A stretch of DNA of 64,000 nt from an uncultured Dyadobacter sp. (GTDB lineage: Bacteria; Bacteroidota; Bacteroidia; Cytophagales; Spirosomataceae), in contig NZ_CAMLSE010000008.1 of the NCBI RefSeq assembly GCF_946482605.1, forward strand, positions 1 to 64,000, in the 5' to 3' direction. Below are positions 1 to 9,649 of this stretch, one piece after another (the stretch's first letter is position 1; every line of letters starts with the position of its first letter). Below the pieces are notes generated by a model that was not told the origin of the DNA, made no database searches, and saw only the letters and a list, made by a program, of their open reading frames with translations. The translations under genes and the position numbers were made by a program.

Positions 1-2
1 CG

Positions 3-122
3 AAAGTGGCTGTGTTGTTCGCTGTTCTGGCCAATGAGGCAGTAGCGGGCGAGGCTGTGTATTTCGGTGATAAGAAAGGTGTACCGGGCGTTTCAATGTG
101 GAAAATATCCTTCCCCGGTTAA
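3..122 (+). CDS. anmK: C-terminal end of a probable anhydro-N-acetylmuramic acid kinase (partial)
   Basis: The reading frame is open from the window edge and stops at 120-122, so only the last 39 residues are visible. They include AVLANEAVAGEA followed by GVPGVSMWKISFP. This resembles the AnmK C-terminus, where an 'ANE' helix is followed by a short tail ending in a 'GKI'-like strand. AnmK phosphorylates 1,6-anhydro-MurNAc in cell-wall recycling. The call rests on a short tail remembered from the family, so it is tentative; the frame itself is clear. The end overlaps no other gene, and the oxidase start at 146 follows 23 bases later. Confidence 0.5.
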   Translation, partial: KVAVLFAVLANEAVAGEAVYFGDKKGVPGVSMWKISFPG

Positions 123-145
123 TTAAGGAAAAAGTATTTGAAAAT

Positions 146-1345
146 ATGTACGACATTACCATCATAGGCGGCGGCATTGTGGGCCTCGCAACAGCCCTCC
201 GCATCAAGGAGCAGAAACCTGCATTGAAAGTACTGCTGCTGGAAAAGGAAAACGAAGTGGCCAAACACCAAACCGGCCACAACAGCGGCGTCATCCACTC
301 AGGATTGTATTACAAACCAGGCAGCCTGAAAGCGACAAACTGCATCCGCGGCTACCAAATGCTCATTGATTTCTGCGAGAAGGAGGGGGTGGCCTATGAT
401 TTGTGTGGCAAAATAGTAGTAGCGACCACCGAAGCGCAGCGCCCATTGCTGCGTAACCTGTTCGAGCGTGGAAATCAGAATGGGCTGACCGACAACCGGA
501 TGATCTCCGAGGGCGAAATGAAGGAAATCGAGCCGCATGTCAAGGGGCTTGAAGGCATTTGGGTGCCCTATACCGGCATTATCGACTATAAAACGGTTTG
601 TGAAAAATACGCGGAGAAGTTTCGTTTACTCGATGGCGAAATACGTTTCGGCGAGAAGGTGACGGACGTGAGAAACCGGAATACACATTCCGAAGTGGTT
701 ACGGGTACCGGAAAGGTTTTTGAAACAAAACTGGTTGTGAATTGCGCCGGGCTGTATTCCGATAAAGTGGCCCAGCTAACACAGCCCGAGCATATCAATA
801 TCCGCATTATTCCTTTCCGCGGAGAATATTACAAGATCCGTCCCGAGAAGCATTATCTGGTCAAAAACCTGATCTACCCTGTTCCCGACCCTAACTTTCC
901 GTTCCTGGGTGTGCATTTCACGCGTATGATCGAAGGCGGCGTCGAAGCCGGTCCTAATGCGGTTTTTGCATTCAAAAGAGAGGGCTATGGTAAGCTGGAC
1001 ATCAATGTATCCGAGATGCTTGAATCGCTTTCATGGCCGGGTTTCCAGAAGGTGGCCATGAAATACTGGCGAACCGGCATGGGCGAATACTACCGCTCGT
1101 TCTCAAAAGCCGCATTCACCAAAGCATTACAAGGCCTTATCCCGGAAATCCAGAGCGACGACCTCGTCCCCGGTGGCTCGGGGGTACGCGCTCAGGCGTG
1201 CGACCACGATGGCGGCTTGCTGGATGATTTTTCCATCATCGAAAACAAAACGGCTATCAACGTCTGCAATGCGCCATCCCCGGCGGCCACATCGTCGCTA
1301 TCCATCGGACAGACGGTCTCGGAGAAAGTACTGTCGAGGTTTTAG
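146..1345 (+). CDS. lhgO: L-2-hydroxyglutarate oxidase (FAD-dependent)
   Basis: A 399-residue FAD-dependent oxidoreductase of the DAO/LhgO family, which oxidises L-2-hydroxyglutarate to 2-oxoglutarate. The N-terminus is a Rossmann dinucleotide-binding motif (DITIIGGGIVGLATA). It is followed by EKENEVAKHQTGHNSGVIHSG, typical of LhgO, and a C-terminal GSGVRAQ segment with SPAATSSL close to the end. The ATG at 146 is chosen because it puts the Rossmann strand at residue 3; an upstream GTG at 98 would only add an unconserved tail and would overlap the preceding gene. Length matches the family (~400). The gene is probably co-transcribed with the preceding frame and ends at a strong hairpin shared with the convergent permease gene. 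Confidence 0.9.
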   Translation: MYDITIIGGGIVGLATALRIKEQKPALKVLLLEKENEVAKHQTGHNSGVIHSGLYYKPGSLKATNCIRGYQMLIDFCEKEGVAYDLCGKIVVATTEAQRPLLRNLFERGNQNGLTDNRMISEGEMKEIEPHVKGLEGIWVPYTGIIDYKTVCEKYAEKFRLLDGEIRFGEKVTDVRNRNTHSEVVTGTGKVFETKLVVNCAGLYSDKVAQLTQPEHINIRIIPFRGEYYKIRPEKHYLVKNLIYPVPDPNFPFLGVHFTRMIEGGVEAGPNAVFAFKREGYGKLDINVSEMLESLSWPGFQKVAMKYWRTGMGEYYRSFSKAAFTKALQGLIPEIQSDDLVPGGSGVRAQACDHDGGLLDDFSIIENKTAINVCNAPSPAATSSLSIGQTVSEKVLSRF

Positions 1346-1369
1346 CATTTATATTTTAATACAAAACAA

Positions 1370-1403
1370 AATAGGCCATCCCGCTACGGAATGGCCTATT
1401 TCG
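1370..1403. terminator. Bidirectional terminator between lhgO and the permease gene
   Basis: A perfect 10-bp stem (AATAGGCCAT at 1370-1379 with ATGGCCTATT at 1391-1400) closes over an 11-base loop that can add two more G-C pairs. A-rich sequence lies on its left and T-rich on its right, so it can terminate both convergent genes. Confidence 0.75.
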
Positions 1404-1456
1404 CTTTAATATATTTCCCTTTGTTTCCTCCTCCTTCCTCCTTTTTCTCCTTCTAA

Positions 1457-3106
1457 CTATGTCTTCTTGGTCTGCGCCATACCGAAAATCACAAGGTGAA
1501 TGGCGGCGAAAATCAGGGAGAAGTAGTAAATGCCTGTGTCGGCACCGTCGGTTTGTACGTGGTGCGCATAGGCTATGATTCCCAAGAGCACTGCCAGCAC
1601 AATTCCAACCAGTCCTACGGTTTTGCCGCCAGCGACAATGGCAGCCGGCAGTTTGTTCGACAGGAAGCTGTTTTTAATACCATACCACAAATACACATCG
1701 AAACCGATGATCATCCACACGAACAGACGGATCCAGGTATCGAGCGGGAGGAATGCCATCATGAAGAAACAGGTGGCAACACCAAGGATCGGAACCAGTG
1801 GTACAAGCGGTGTTTTGAATGCACGTGGCGCGTCGGGCATTTGCTTGCGCATCACAATGATACCGATACAGACCAGGATAAATGCAAATAATGTGCCGAT
1901 ACTGGTCATTTCACCCACCACACGCGCAGGCACGAATGCTGCGAAAAGGCTTACGAATACCAGGAACATGGTATTGTTCTTAACCGGCGTCTGGAATTTA
2001 GGGTGTACTGCCGAGAATACGCGCGGCAGCAAACCATCTTTACTCATACTGAAAAAAACACGGCTCTGGCCCAAGAGCATGACCAGGATCACAGACGCGT
2101 AACCAGCAAGGATGGCCACGATAATCGCGCGGTTTAGCCACGGATAGTCGGGGTGAATGGCGCCGCTGGCATCAGGTGTACCCATTGATTCGATCGCCAC
2201 CGCAACCGGTGCGATACCGTCCTGGCCTTTGAATGTGGTATAGTTGGTAACGCCCGTCATCACGTGCGCAAAAAGGATATACAGGATCGTGCAGATCACG
2301 AGTGAGCCCAGGATACCGATCGGCATGTCTTTTCTGGGGTTCTTGGCTTCCTGTGCCGCGGTACTTACGGCGTCGAAACCGATGTAGGCGAAGAAGACGA
2401 TCGCGGCGGCCCGTATGATCCCGCTGAAACCGTATTCACCGAATTTACCCGTATTGTCGGGGATATAAGGTACGTAGTTCGATTCGTTGATGTATTTCCA
2501 GCCTAATGTGATGAAGATCAAGACAACGGCCACTTTTAAGCCAACAATAACACCATTCACTGTTGCACTTTCCTCGGTTCCTTTCATCAACAGCAAGCTC
2601 ATCAGGATTACAATGAAAATCGCAGGAAGGTTGATGATCCCGCCATCCCACGGACCCACCGTAAGCGCCGCGGGCAAGTGCACATCAAAGCCCTCGCAGA
2701 ACTTGACTAAATACCGGCTCCAGCTGATACTGACCGTTGCAGCACCTACCGCATATTCCAATACAAGGTCCCAGCCGATGATCCAGGCGATAAATTCGCC
2801 CATGGTGGCGTAGGAGTAGGTGTAGGCGCTACCGGCAACCGGGATCATGGATGCGAATTCGGCATAGCAAAGACCGGCGAATGCACAGCCCAATGCCGCT
2901 ACGATAAAGGAGATGGTGATAGCAGGGCCCGCCTGGTTGGCAGCGGCTCCGCCCGTAATGGAAAAAAGGCCCGCGCCGATGATCGCACCGATTCCCAGTG
3001 CCACCAGGCTTCCGGGGCCTAATGTGCGTTTCAGCTGGTTCCCTTCTCCGGTTGATTCATGTAACAGTTTTTCAAGTGGTTTCTTGATCCAGAGTTGACT
3101 TGCCAT
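1457..3106 (-). CDS. APC-family amino-acid permease (cationic amino-acid transporter type)
   Basis: A 549-residue integral membrane protein with about 12-14 hydrophobic segments. The start of the membrane domain reads LGPGSLVALGIGAIIGAGLFSITG, the signature first helix of the amino acid-polyamine-organocation superfamily. SRYLVKFCEGF, GFDAVSTAAQEAKNP and GQSRVFFSMSKDGLLP are features of the cationic amino-acid transporter (CAT/YfnA) branch. It should import amino acids with protons at the inner membrane; the substrate cannot be read from sequence. The start at 3106 gives the usual short cytoplasmic N-terminus. The gene stands alone, convergent with lhgO and separated from secDF by a terminator. 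Confidence 0.88.
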   Translation of the reverse strand: MASQLWIKKPLEKLLHESTGEGNQLKRTLGPGSLVALGIGAIIGAGLFSITGGAAANQAGPAITISFIVAALGCAFAGLCYAEFASMIPVAGSAYTYSYATMGEFIAWIIGWDLVLEYAVGAATVSISWSRYLVKFCEGFDVHLPAALTVGPWDGGIINLPAIFIVILMSLLLMKGTEESATVNGVIVGLKVAVVLIFITLGWKYINESNYVPYIPDNTGKFGEYGFSGIIRAAAIVFFAYIGFDAVSTAAQEAKNPRKDMPIGILGSLVICTILYILFAHVMTGVTNYTTFKGQDGIAPVAVAIESMGTPDASGAIHPDYPWLNRAIIVAILAGYASVILVMLLGQSRVFFSMSKDGLLPRVFSAVHPKFQTPVKNNTMFLVFVSLFAAFVPARVVGEMTSIGTLFAFILVCIGIIVMRKQMPDAPRAFKTPLVPLVPILGVATCFFMMAFLPLDTWIRLFVWMIIGFDVYLWYGIKNSFLSNKLPAAIVAGGKTVGLVGIVLAVLLGIIAYAHHVQTDGADTGIYYFSLIFAAIHLVIFGMAQTKKT

Positions 3107-3181
3107 ATATTAGGTTCGTTGTTGTAGAAATGATGTTCTGATAAAGCTATAAGAAAATTTGCTAACTACGTATAGACACCA

Positions 3182-3217
3182 AAGAAAAAGAGGGTAAGTA
3201 CAATACTTACCCTCTTT
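3182..3217 (-). terminator. Terminator of secDF
   Basis: A perfect 14-bp inverted repeat (3187-3200 with 3204-3217) has a 3-base loop. On the minus strand the hairpin is followed by a T-rich tract, as expected for intrinsic termination 13 bases past the secDF stop codon. Confidence 0.8.
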
Positions 3218-3229
3218 TATTCTTTAATA

Positions 3230-6223
3230 TTAAGCCTTAACTTTTTTGGTCGCAGCTGGCGCCGCAGCGTCTGCCGCTATTGCCGGTGCCGGCTCATTCT
3301 TCTTTGAACGTTGCAGCAGGTCGACCACGATAGGTGCTGCTACGAAGAGTGAAGAGTAAGTACCCACGATTACCCCAAGCAGCATACAGAAGGTAAATCC
3401 GCGAATAACGGCTCCACCAAAGATCATCAGAACGATCAATACAAGGATTACCGAGATACCGGTCACAGCCGTACGGCTCAAAGTACTGTTCAAGGCGTTG
3501 TTGATTACGGTCGACAGGCTTTGTCCGCGAGACTTTTCGTCGGCCAGGTAATCACGGATACGGTCATAAATTACAACGGTGTCGTTCATTGAGTAACCAA
3601 TCATCGTCAAAATCGCACCGATGAACGCCTGATCGATATCGAGTGACCAGGGCAACCAGCCGTTGAACAAAGAGAAGATCGCAAGAATGATCACGACGTC
3701 ATGACCAAGTGACATAACCGCACCGTAAGAGAATGCTACGCGTTTGAAACGGATAAGAATGTACACGAAGTTGGCTGCCAATGCAAGTAATACCGCGTAA
3801 ACCGCGCTCCAAAGTGTGTCTTTCGCCATGGTAGGACCTACCTTGTTCGAGCTGACGATCTTGGCAGGGTTGTTGGCAATTTTCTTGGTAGCTTCCACGA
3901 TCTTCGCTTCTGCTTTCTGGTCTGCTTCCGGAGTGGTATCCTCGATGAGGTAAGGTGTAGTGATTTTCACCTGATCCTGGCCTCCGAAAGTTTTCACCTC
4001 GGTAGTTGAGCCAAGTACTTCGTCCATATTGGTACGAAGCGCGTCAGCATCCACATTGTTTTCAAAACGAACCACATAAGAGCGGCCCCCTTTGAAGTCG
4101 ATACCCAGTCCGAAGCCTTTGAAGATGAAAGAGCCTATACCAATGGCGATAATGATAGCCGAAATGATGTAGAAGCGACGGCGTTGCGACACGAAGTCGA
4201 AATGGTTATCCTGGAACCAGCCTTTGGTCAGGTTGGTGGCGAATGCGAAAGTCTTGCCGTTTTTGAGCTTTTGTTCGAGCAGGAGACGTGTAATAAAGAT
4301 TGCGCTGAACAACGATGTCAGAAGACCCAGTACGAGGGTTGTTGCAAAACCAAGTACCAAACCTGTACCGAACGTATAAAGGATGATACCTGTCAACAGG
4401 GTCGTTACGTTGGAGTCGATAATGGCGGTCAAAGAATGCTTGAAACCGTCACGGATCGACTGTGCAAATGCTTTTCCGCTCGCCAGTTCGGCCTTGATAC
4501 TTTCATAAATAAGTACGTTGGCATCCACAGCCATACCGATCGAGAGTACGATACCCGCAATACCCGAAAGCGTAAGTACCGCGCCCAGCGATGCCATTAC
4601 ACCCAACAGGAAGAAAAGGTTGATCAGCAATGCGATGTCCGCAATCCATCCGGCCTGGTTGTAATAAGCAATCATAAACACCAATACGATGACCAGACCT
4701 ACTGCTGACGACAGTAATCCATCCTGAATAGCCTCTGCACCCAGCGAAGAACCCACAACGGCTTCCTCCACGATGTGTGTCGGAGCCGGCAGCTTACCGG
4801 CTTTCAGTACGTTGGACATATCCTTGGTCTCTTCCACAGTGAAGCTACCGGTGATGCTTGAGTTACCATTAGGAATTTCGCCCTGAACGGTTGGAGCGGT
4901 GTAAACAAGGTTATCGATGATGATCGCAACCGGACGGCCCACGCTGCGGGCAGTCAGTGAGCGCCATTTGCGGGCACCTTCGCCATTCATACGCATGGTC
5001 ACCTCCGGACGGCCGCGGTCGTCGTAATCATGTGTTGCGTCTACGATCACATCACCTTCCATGGCAGCTTCTCCATTGCTTTTCTTGATAAAGTACAATG
5101 GAAGGATCATCTGGTTACCACCTGCTTCGGTTCCTTTGCGGTCCCACATGAAAACGAGGTCGGCAGGGAACAGCGAACGTACTTCGGGGCGGCGCAGGAT
5201 TTCACTCGCACGGGCGGTGTCTTTCAGGTACACGCCCAGGCCTTGTGGCATAGGTACAAAAAGGCTGGTCAATGCAGCGCTTTGTGCCGCCAATGCAGCT
5301 GAGTCGGTTGCAGTAGAATCTGCTTTTTTCTCCAACTGAGCAGCCAGACCGCCATCTGTTGATTTTTTACTAGTATCGGTAGAAGCGGCAGCGGGTGAAG
5401 TACCAGCCGATGCGGCGGATTTCTTAGCCGCTTTTTCGATTTCAGCTTGCTGGGTCAGGTAACGGCCAAGGCCTTCCAGACCCGCGCCGAGTTCCTGTGT
5501 CAGGTATACTTCGGCAAATTCGAGTTTCGCAGCTCCCGAAAGCAGACGGCGTACACGCTCGGGATTGTCTACACCAGGAAGCTCCACCAAAACGCGGTTC
5601 TGGCCCGGGAGGCGCTGGATATTCGGGTTGGTCACACCGAATTTGTCGATACGGGCCTGTGTGATCTGGAATGCGCGGTCGATAGAACCGTCGATCTCCG
5701 TGTTCAGCATTTTGATCACATCCGCATCGGAAGAGTTGCTGTTGATTTTACCGCGGTTTGCGCTGGTCGCGAATACCGAAGCAAGGCTGGTATTAGGTGC
5801 AGCTTCCTTGTATGCTTTTACAAAACGGTTGATAAAAGAGCTGTTGCTGGCTGATTTATCTTCTCCCGCTTTTTTCAATGCATTCTGGAATGAAACGCTG
5901 CGTGCATTGCCGCCTGCCATTCCTTTCAGAATGTCGGCAGGAGCTACTTCGAGCACGACGTGCATACCACCCTGAAGGTCGAGACCCAGGTTCAGCTCGC
6001 GTTCCATTACTTCCTGCAGGGTATGTCCCAGGTATACATCCTCACGCCATAGTGAATCGATGTAGTGCTGTTTCTTGGTCATATCCACTTCTCCCTTCGC
6101 ATCAGTGGCGTAGGCAACCGCCTTGCCCTTGATATTCCTCGATACGAAAGTGAATGAGAGGTAGTAGACACTAATAAGGGCAATCACGATGGTTAGCCCT
6201 ATTACTCCATTCTTATTGCTCAT
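3230..6223 (-). CDS. secDF: Protein translocase subunit SecDF (fused)
   Basis: A 997-residue fusion of SecD and SecF, the proton-driven membrane partner of SecYEG that pulls exported proteins across the inner membrane. The N-terminal helix is followed by LGLDLQGGMHVVLEV (SecD hallmark) and the periplasmic P1 region with FGVTNPNIQRLPGQNRVLVELPG. The SecD helices include GIAGIVLSIGMAVDANVLI. The SecF half starts near residue 680 with FVSQRRRFYI, then GLGIDFKGGRSYVV and the SecF helices with GYSMNDTVVIYDRIRD. An Ala/Ser/Thr/Lys-rich low-complexity insert lies at about residues 262-320 inside the SecD P1 region. The single-chain arrangement is usual in Bacteroidota. A 16-base near-palindrome (TCAGTAA-GG-TTACTGA, 6308-6323) lies 85 bases upstream; its role is unknown. 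Confidence 0.96.
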   Translation of the reverse strand: MSNKNGVIGLTIVIALISVYYLSFTFVSRNIKGKAVAYATDAKGEVDMTKKQHYIDSLWREDVYLGHTLQEVMERELNLGLDLQGGMHVVLEVAPADILKGMAGGNARSVSFQNALKKAGEDKSASNSSFINRFVKAYKEAAPNTSLASVFATSANRGKINSNSSDADVIKMLNTEIDGSIDRAFQITQARIDKFGVTNPNIQRLPGQNRVLVELPGVDNPERVRRLLSGAAKLEFAEVYLTQELGAGLEGLGRYLTQQAEIEKAAKKSAASAGTSPAAASTDTSKKSTDGGLAAQLEKKADSTATDSAALAAQSAALTSLFVPMPQGLGVYLKDTARASEILRRPEVRSLFPADLVFMWDRKGTEAGGNQMILPLYFIKKSNGEAAMEGDVIVDATHDYDDRGRPEVTMRMNGEGARKWRSLTARSVGRPVAIIIDNLVYTAPTVQGEIPNGNSSITGSFTVEETKDMSNVLKAGKLPAPTHIVEEAVVGSSLGAEAIQDGLLSSAVGLVIVLVFMIAYYNQAGWIADIALLINLFFLLGVMASLGAVLTLSGIAGIVLSIGMAVDANVLIYESIKAELASGKAFAQSIRDGFKHSLTAIIDSNVTTLLTGIILYTFGTGLVLGFATTLVLGLLTSLFSAIFITRLLLEQKLKNGKTFAFATNLTKGWFQDNHFDFVSQRRRFYIISAIIIAIGIGSFIFKGFGLGIDFKGGRSYVVRFENNVDADALRTNMDEVLGSTTEVKTFGGQDQVKITTPYLIEDTTPEADQKAEAKIVEATKKIANNPAKIVSSNKVGPTMAKDTLWSAVYAVLLALAANFVYILIRFKRVAFSYGAVMSLGHDVVIILAIFSLFNGWLPWSLDIDQAFIGAILTMIGYSMNDTVVIYDRIRDYLADEKSRGQSLSTVINNALNSTLSRTAVTGISVILVLIVLMIFGGAVIRGFTFCMLLGVIVGTYSSLFVAAPIVVDLLQRSKKNEPAPAIAADAAAPAATKKVKA

Positions 6224-6365
6224 TTTATTGAATGAAAAAATTAATTGAAATTCTTAAATCGAAATAGTTGAATGCCCGTGGATCAGGCAATAGGTATCAC
6301 CCGGCTGTCAGTAAGGTTACTGATGAGAGCGTCAAGTGAAGCACACGCTGCGCCTTTCCGGCGCG

Positions 6366-6749
6366 CTAAGGAGCGTTGGTGACTATAAACCTGCCGAAAA
6401 TCCGGTGAAAATAGGAGAACAGGAAAAATGATTCCCTGAATGCCGTACGCACAACCAGTTCATCGGCGATAAACTGCCAGGTAGGTTGTGGTAAGAAGTA
6501 AAAGTAGTGGGAGAAATCGAATGAAATCGCGGGTGTGATCACCGCATCCAGTGATAATGCAGCTATTTTAGGCTGTTGTGCGTCGTCAGACTGGGCTGAA
6601 CCTCCGGCAAGTCCCTTGCTAAGCGCCTTACCGGTGGATGGACTGTCCGCATTCTTGTGATCCGACCATGACGTCGCTCCTGCTGCCATCAATAACATGA
6701 CGGCTAGCATTAAGCTGATGGCCTGGTTAATCACTCGTACAGTCTTCAC
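6366..6749 (-). CDS. Small exported protein of unknown function
   Basis: A 127-residue protein. Residues 1-28 form a hydrophobic, signal-like segment (AISLMLAVMLLMAAGATSW). A polar Ser/Lys-rich stretch follows, then an aromatic-rich segment (ISFDFSHYFYFLPQPTW), and the C-terminus is FSYFHRIFGRFIVTNAP. I recognise no domain. It lies between secDF (start at 6223) and the end of the T6SS island, and is transcribed in the secDF direction. Codon composition looks like that of its neighbours. Conservation could not be tested, but the clear signal-like N-terminus and the intact frame support a real gene. Confidence 0.55.
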   Translation of the reverse strand: MKTVRVINQAISLMLAVMLLMAAGATSWSDHKNADSPSTGKALSKGLAGGSAQSDDAQQPKIAALSLDAVITPAISFDFSHYFYFLPQPTWQFIADELVVRTAFRESFFLFSYFHRIFGRFIVTNAP

Positions 6750-6949
6750 TATCAGATTCGGGATTTCAATTAAACCGCAAATTTTGGTTTAAAAAATTAC
6801 AAACGCAAACTATTTTCTTGCGGACGCCCATCATTATTTTGATAATGAATTGTATTTCGTGGCCTTTTCTACGTAAACCACGTTTTGCCGGAGGCGGGTA
6901 ATCAGATGATAATTAATAAAAATAATCGACGGAGAGCCGGCAGGCGCGG

Positions 6950-7849
6950 CTAACCTGCCAGGAGCGTGGCGTAGCCGAGCCTCGCATGGATAGCGTCATC
7001 CGCTGCAAGCCAGAGGCCGGAAGCGCCCTGCGGGAGAGTCAGGGAAATGGTGAAATCGTATTCTACAGGTAGAAACCAACCAAGCAGCCAGTGGACAAGG
7101 GTGTCAAATTCACTATTGTTGATGAGCATATCGAGGGACTCGGGGTCCGGGACTTCGATTTCGACGCTGATATCAGGCAAATAGCTGTCCAGCAACCCGC
7201 CGAGTAAAGTCCCGGAGCCCAGGAGCGAGTCACCGGGCCTGACCATCGATTCCAGCTGGTGCCTCGGTGCATCGACCATATGGATGGCAACGGGCAGCCG
7301 CAATGCTGCGGATATCACCTCTGACGCCGCAGAAAGATCGCCGCGGTGCTCGGACACGCGGGGCAGGATCGGGAGGAGCTGGACGAATGTGCCGGAGTCC
7401 ATCGTATCCGGTGCCTGCCAGAATGCCCGCAGTTCCTGTAAAAGCCCCGAATCCTCCGCTAATTCCCAGGCATTGTGTTCCAGTCGGGTAAGGGCGACGA
7501 GATGGTAAAAGAACTCCTGCTCGAACGGGAGGAAGAATAACCTTGATCGCTGTTCTTTTTCGCGCTGGAGACGGATTTCGTCGATTCTTTTTTTTGTAGT
7601 GTTAATGTTGTTGGCTGAAGGCAGATGGAAAAGCTGCTCCGGTAAATGGTCATAGATACCGCTCCGGTTCGATTCGATCACACGCCCGTTGAAATTCCCG
7701 ATTTCCAGGTCTTGGGTACCTGCAATGTCCTGGTGGCTGCGACGTTTGAAGTCGCCCAGCGGGCGGAGGAGGATCCGGTCCGCCGGTAACCCGCCATCGA
7801 GCCAGGAACTGGCGATAAATTCTGCCCTGAGATCGGCTTTTGGTTCCAT
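6950..7849 (-). CDS. tssG: T6SS baseplate protein TssG-like
   Basis: A 299-residue protein directly downstream of tssF (11-base gap), the usual place for TssG, with which TssF and TssE form the baseplate wedge. The start at 7849 (MEPKADLRAEFIASSW) is chosen because upstream in-frame codons lie inside tssF. The middle has RIDEIRLQREKEQRSRLFFLPFEQEFFYHLV, and the second half a β-rich region with LLGSGTLLGGLLDSYLPDISVEIEVPDP, reminiscent of the TssG/gpJ-like ring domain. The family is divergent in Bacteroidota, so part of the support is gene order. It is the last gene of the island; no convincing terminator was seen in the ~100 bases after the stop. Confidence 0.75.
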   Translation of the reverse strand: MEPKADLRAEFIASSWLDGGLPADRILLRPLGDFKRRSHQDIAGTQDLEIGNFNGRVIESNRSGIYDHLPEQLFHLPSANNINTTKKRIDEIRLQREKEQRSRLFFLPFEQEFFYHLVALTRLEHNAWELAEDSGLLQELRAFWQAPDTMDSGTFVQLLPILPRVSEHRGDLSAASEVISAALRLPVAIHMVDAPRHQLESMVRPGDSLLGSGTLLGGLLDSYLPDISVEIEVPDPESLDMLINNSEFDTLVHWLLGWFLPVEYDFTISLTLPQGASGLWLAADDAIHARLGYATLLAG

Positions 7850-7860
7850 CTTCTTGATTT

Positions 7861-9648
7861 TTAGTTCAATGTGATAACTTGGACCGGGTACATACCCGTG
7901 GACAGCTTGCTGACTTTCAACTGCAATATTTCGCATTCGCGGGTCCAATCAGTATTCATGGCAGCAGTGCTTGCGGGTGTAAGCCCGATCTGAATGCAGC
8001 GGACAAACCCTTGTCCGGCCATTTTGCCGGGCATAAAATGCGGCTTAACCTGAATTTTGCGGAGACGATTACCGAGTTCCGCGTTGCAGAAGGCCCGGAT
8101 GTCTTCCAATGTAACAAGCCGGTTGCGCGTAACTACATTTTTCCGAAGTTCACGAACGTATTCCATTTCATCAGGTTTTGCTTTTCCCCCTGAGGCTCGT
8201 GTGAGTGTAATAATGTCCGAACCGCTGATCCCTGAGGCTGAATAGGATTGTAGCCTGGACCCGGCGGGAAGGCCATTGGCCTGCTCTGCCAGCGTACTCC
8301 AGTAGGTAATGAACAACACATCGGGATTTTTGTCCGACCGGACCACCAGAAACGGTTGCGCGGTGGTTTCACTGGCCTTTTTGACTCCCAGTTTTTGCTC
8401 TACCCTGGCCATGTTCTGTGCTATTTCGCGTAAAATGGATGCCAGAAAATCTTCGCCGATCGCAGTAAAGGCGGTGACCTCGTCCCGAAGCAGTTCCATC
8501 AACTGATAGAGGATAGCGCGGGCGTCCCGTTTGTCGAACCGGCCGATGCCTTGCTGGCGCAGTGTGTAAACACGCGGGGTCTCGCCGTCCTCCGTGTAAA
8601 GATTCTTTTCGGATGCGGTGTAAACCTGGTTTTTCTGATTGATAACCGTATGAATGCCCATGAATGCATCCGCAGCGGGCAGTGCAATGCCATTGAGGCC
8701 CGGTTGCAGGCGATAAGTAATCTTATTAAGCTGTTTGTTTTGAACAGGAAATGCATTCAATGTCACATGCATTTGTTCAAAACCCGCCTGCGGATATGCT
8801 GCGGGCCATTCGACCTTTATCCAGACCAGCGGCTTTTTAAGCGTCTGCAATGTGCGGGTATCGAATAAGTCTTCAAATTCGGGAGGATAGGGCTGCATTT
8901 TCAGGGTACCCTTGTCCCATGAATCGTCGCTGGTGATCCTGATGAAACTGTTGTCGTACAGCAATACCGCGTCATCGGCTTCCTCATTCCCCAGGCCGGC
9001 CTGGGAGGCGATTCTGTTGCCGTTTCCGTGCCATGAGGTCGCTTGCAGGAATTCCCGGTACTGATATTCCATTGGGTCGGCCATCCAGTCGAAATAGAAA
9101 CGGAAGCCGTTCCAGGACGTGATGCCGGGGTCGGCTTCGATGCCGATCCACAGGCACTGGTGGTTTCCGGGAACGGGGTTGGCTTTGGCTGAGAGGGTCC
9201 GGGTGCCTTTTTCAATGGTGTATAGTCCTGATGGAGACGCGCAATGTGCTATGGCTGCATTGACAAGCGGATAACGCCCGATCGCAGAAAAATATACCTC
9301 GCTAGTCTCGCCTTTTCGGGGATTCAGGCGCTTGCCAACCAGCTGGTTGTCAGGATCGATCCAGCCCATCGCTTCCACAGGCCGCGCCTGGACGATTGCC
9401 GTTGCGGGTTGTGGACCGTTGTGACTTTCGGGAGAAAGGATGCCTGCGAGGCGGGTCATAAGCCTGAGTTCCGTGTGCTGAATCTCCTGGCCGACTTTCT
9501 CAAACTCCACCGAGCAGGCTTCTGCAAGCAGCTTCACCAGCGGGTCGAAATGGTCGGTGTGTGCGTCATCGATACCCCAGAGCTCGGCGCAGCGCTTCAC
9601 CAGCCTGCGCGAAATGTTTTCTTTGCTATAATTCAATGCTTCCGGCAT
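7861..9648 (-). CDS. tssF: T6SS baseplate protein TssF
   Basis: A 595-residue baseplate subunit. The N-terminus (KENISRRLVKRCAELWGIDD, then DPLVKLLAEACSVEFEKVGQ and LMTRLAGILSPE) matches the helical TssF start, in which phage gpI/gp6-type wedge proteins have 'DPv.rLlea.A' helices. The C-terminal part ends with TLEDIRAFCNAELGNRLRKIQVKP, a fold shared with gp6/J baseplate proteins, and a final β-rich domain. The start ATG at 9646-9648 follows the tssE stop with one base between them, so the two are translationally coupled. Length is typical for TssF (~590-620). Confidence 0.87.
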   Translation of the reverse strand: MPEALNYSKENISRRLVKRCAELWGIDDAHTDHFDPLVKLLAEACSVEFEKVGQEIQHTELRLMTRLAGILSPESHNGPQPATAIVQARPVEAMGWIDPDNQLVGKRLNPRKGETSEVYFSAIGRYPLVNAAIAHCASPSGLYTIEKGTRTLSAKANPVPGNHQCLWIGIEADPGITSWNGFRFYFDWMADPMEYQYREFLQATSWHGNGNRIASQAGLGNEEADDAVLLYDNSFIRITSDDSWDKGTLKMQPYPPEFEDLFDTRTLQTLKKPLVWIKVEWPAAYPQAGFEQMHVTLNAFPVQNKQLNKITYRLQPGLNGIALPAADAFMGIHTVINQKNQVYTASEKNLYTEDGETPRVYTLRQQGIGRFDKRDARAILYQLMELLRDEVTAFTAIGEDFLASILREIAQNMARVEQKLGVKKASETTAQPFLVVRSDKNPDVLFITYWSTLAEQANGLPAGSRLQSYSASGISGSDIITLTRASGGKAKPDEMEYVRELRKNVVTRNRLVTLEDIRAFCNAELGNRLRKIQVKPHFMPGKMAGQGFVRCIQIGLTPASTAAMNTDWTRECEILQLKVSKLSTGMYPVQVITLN

Positions 9649-9649
9649 G

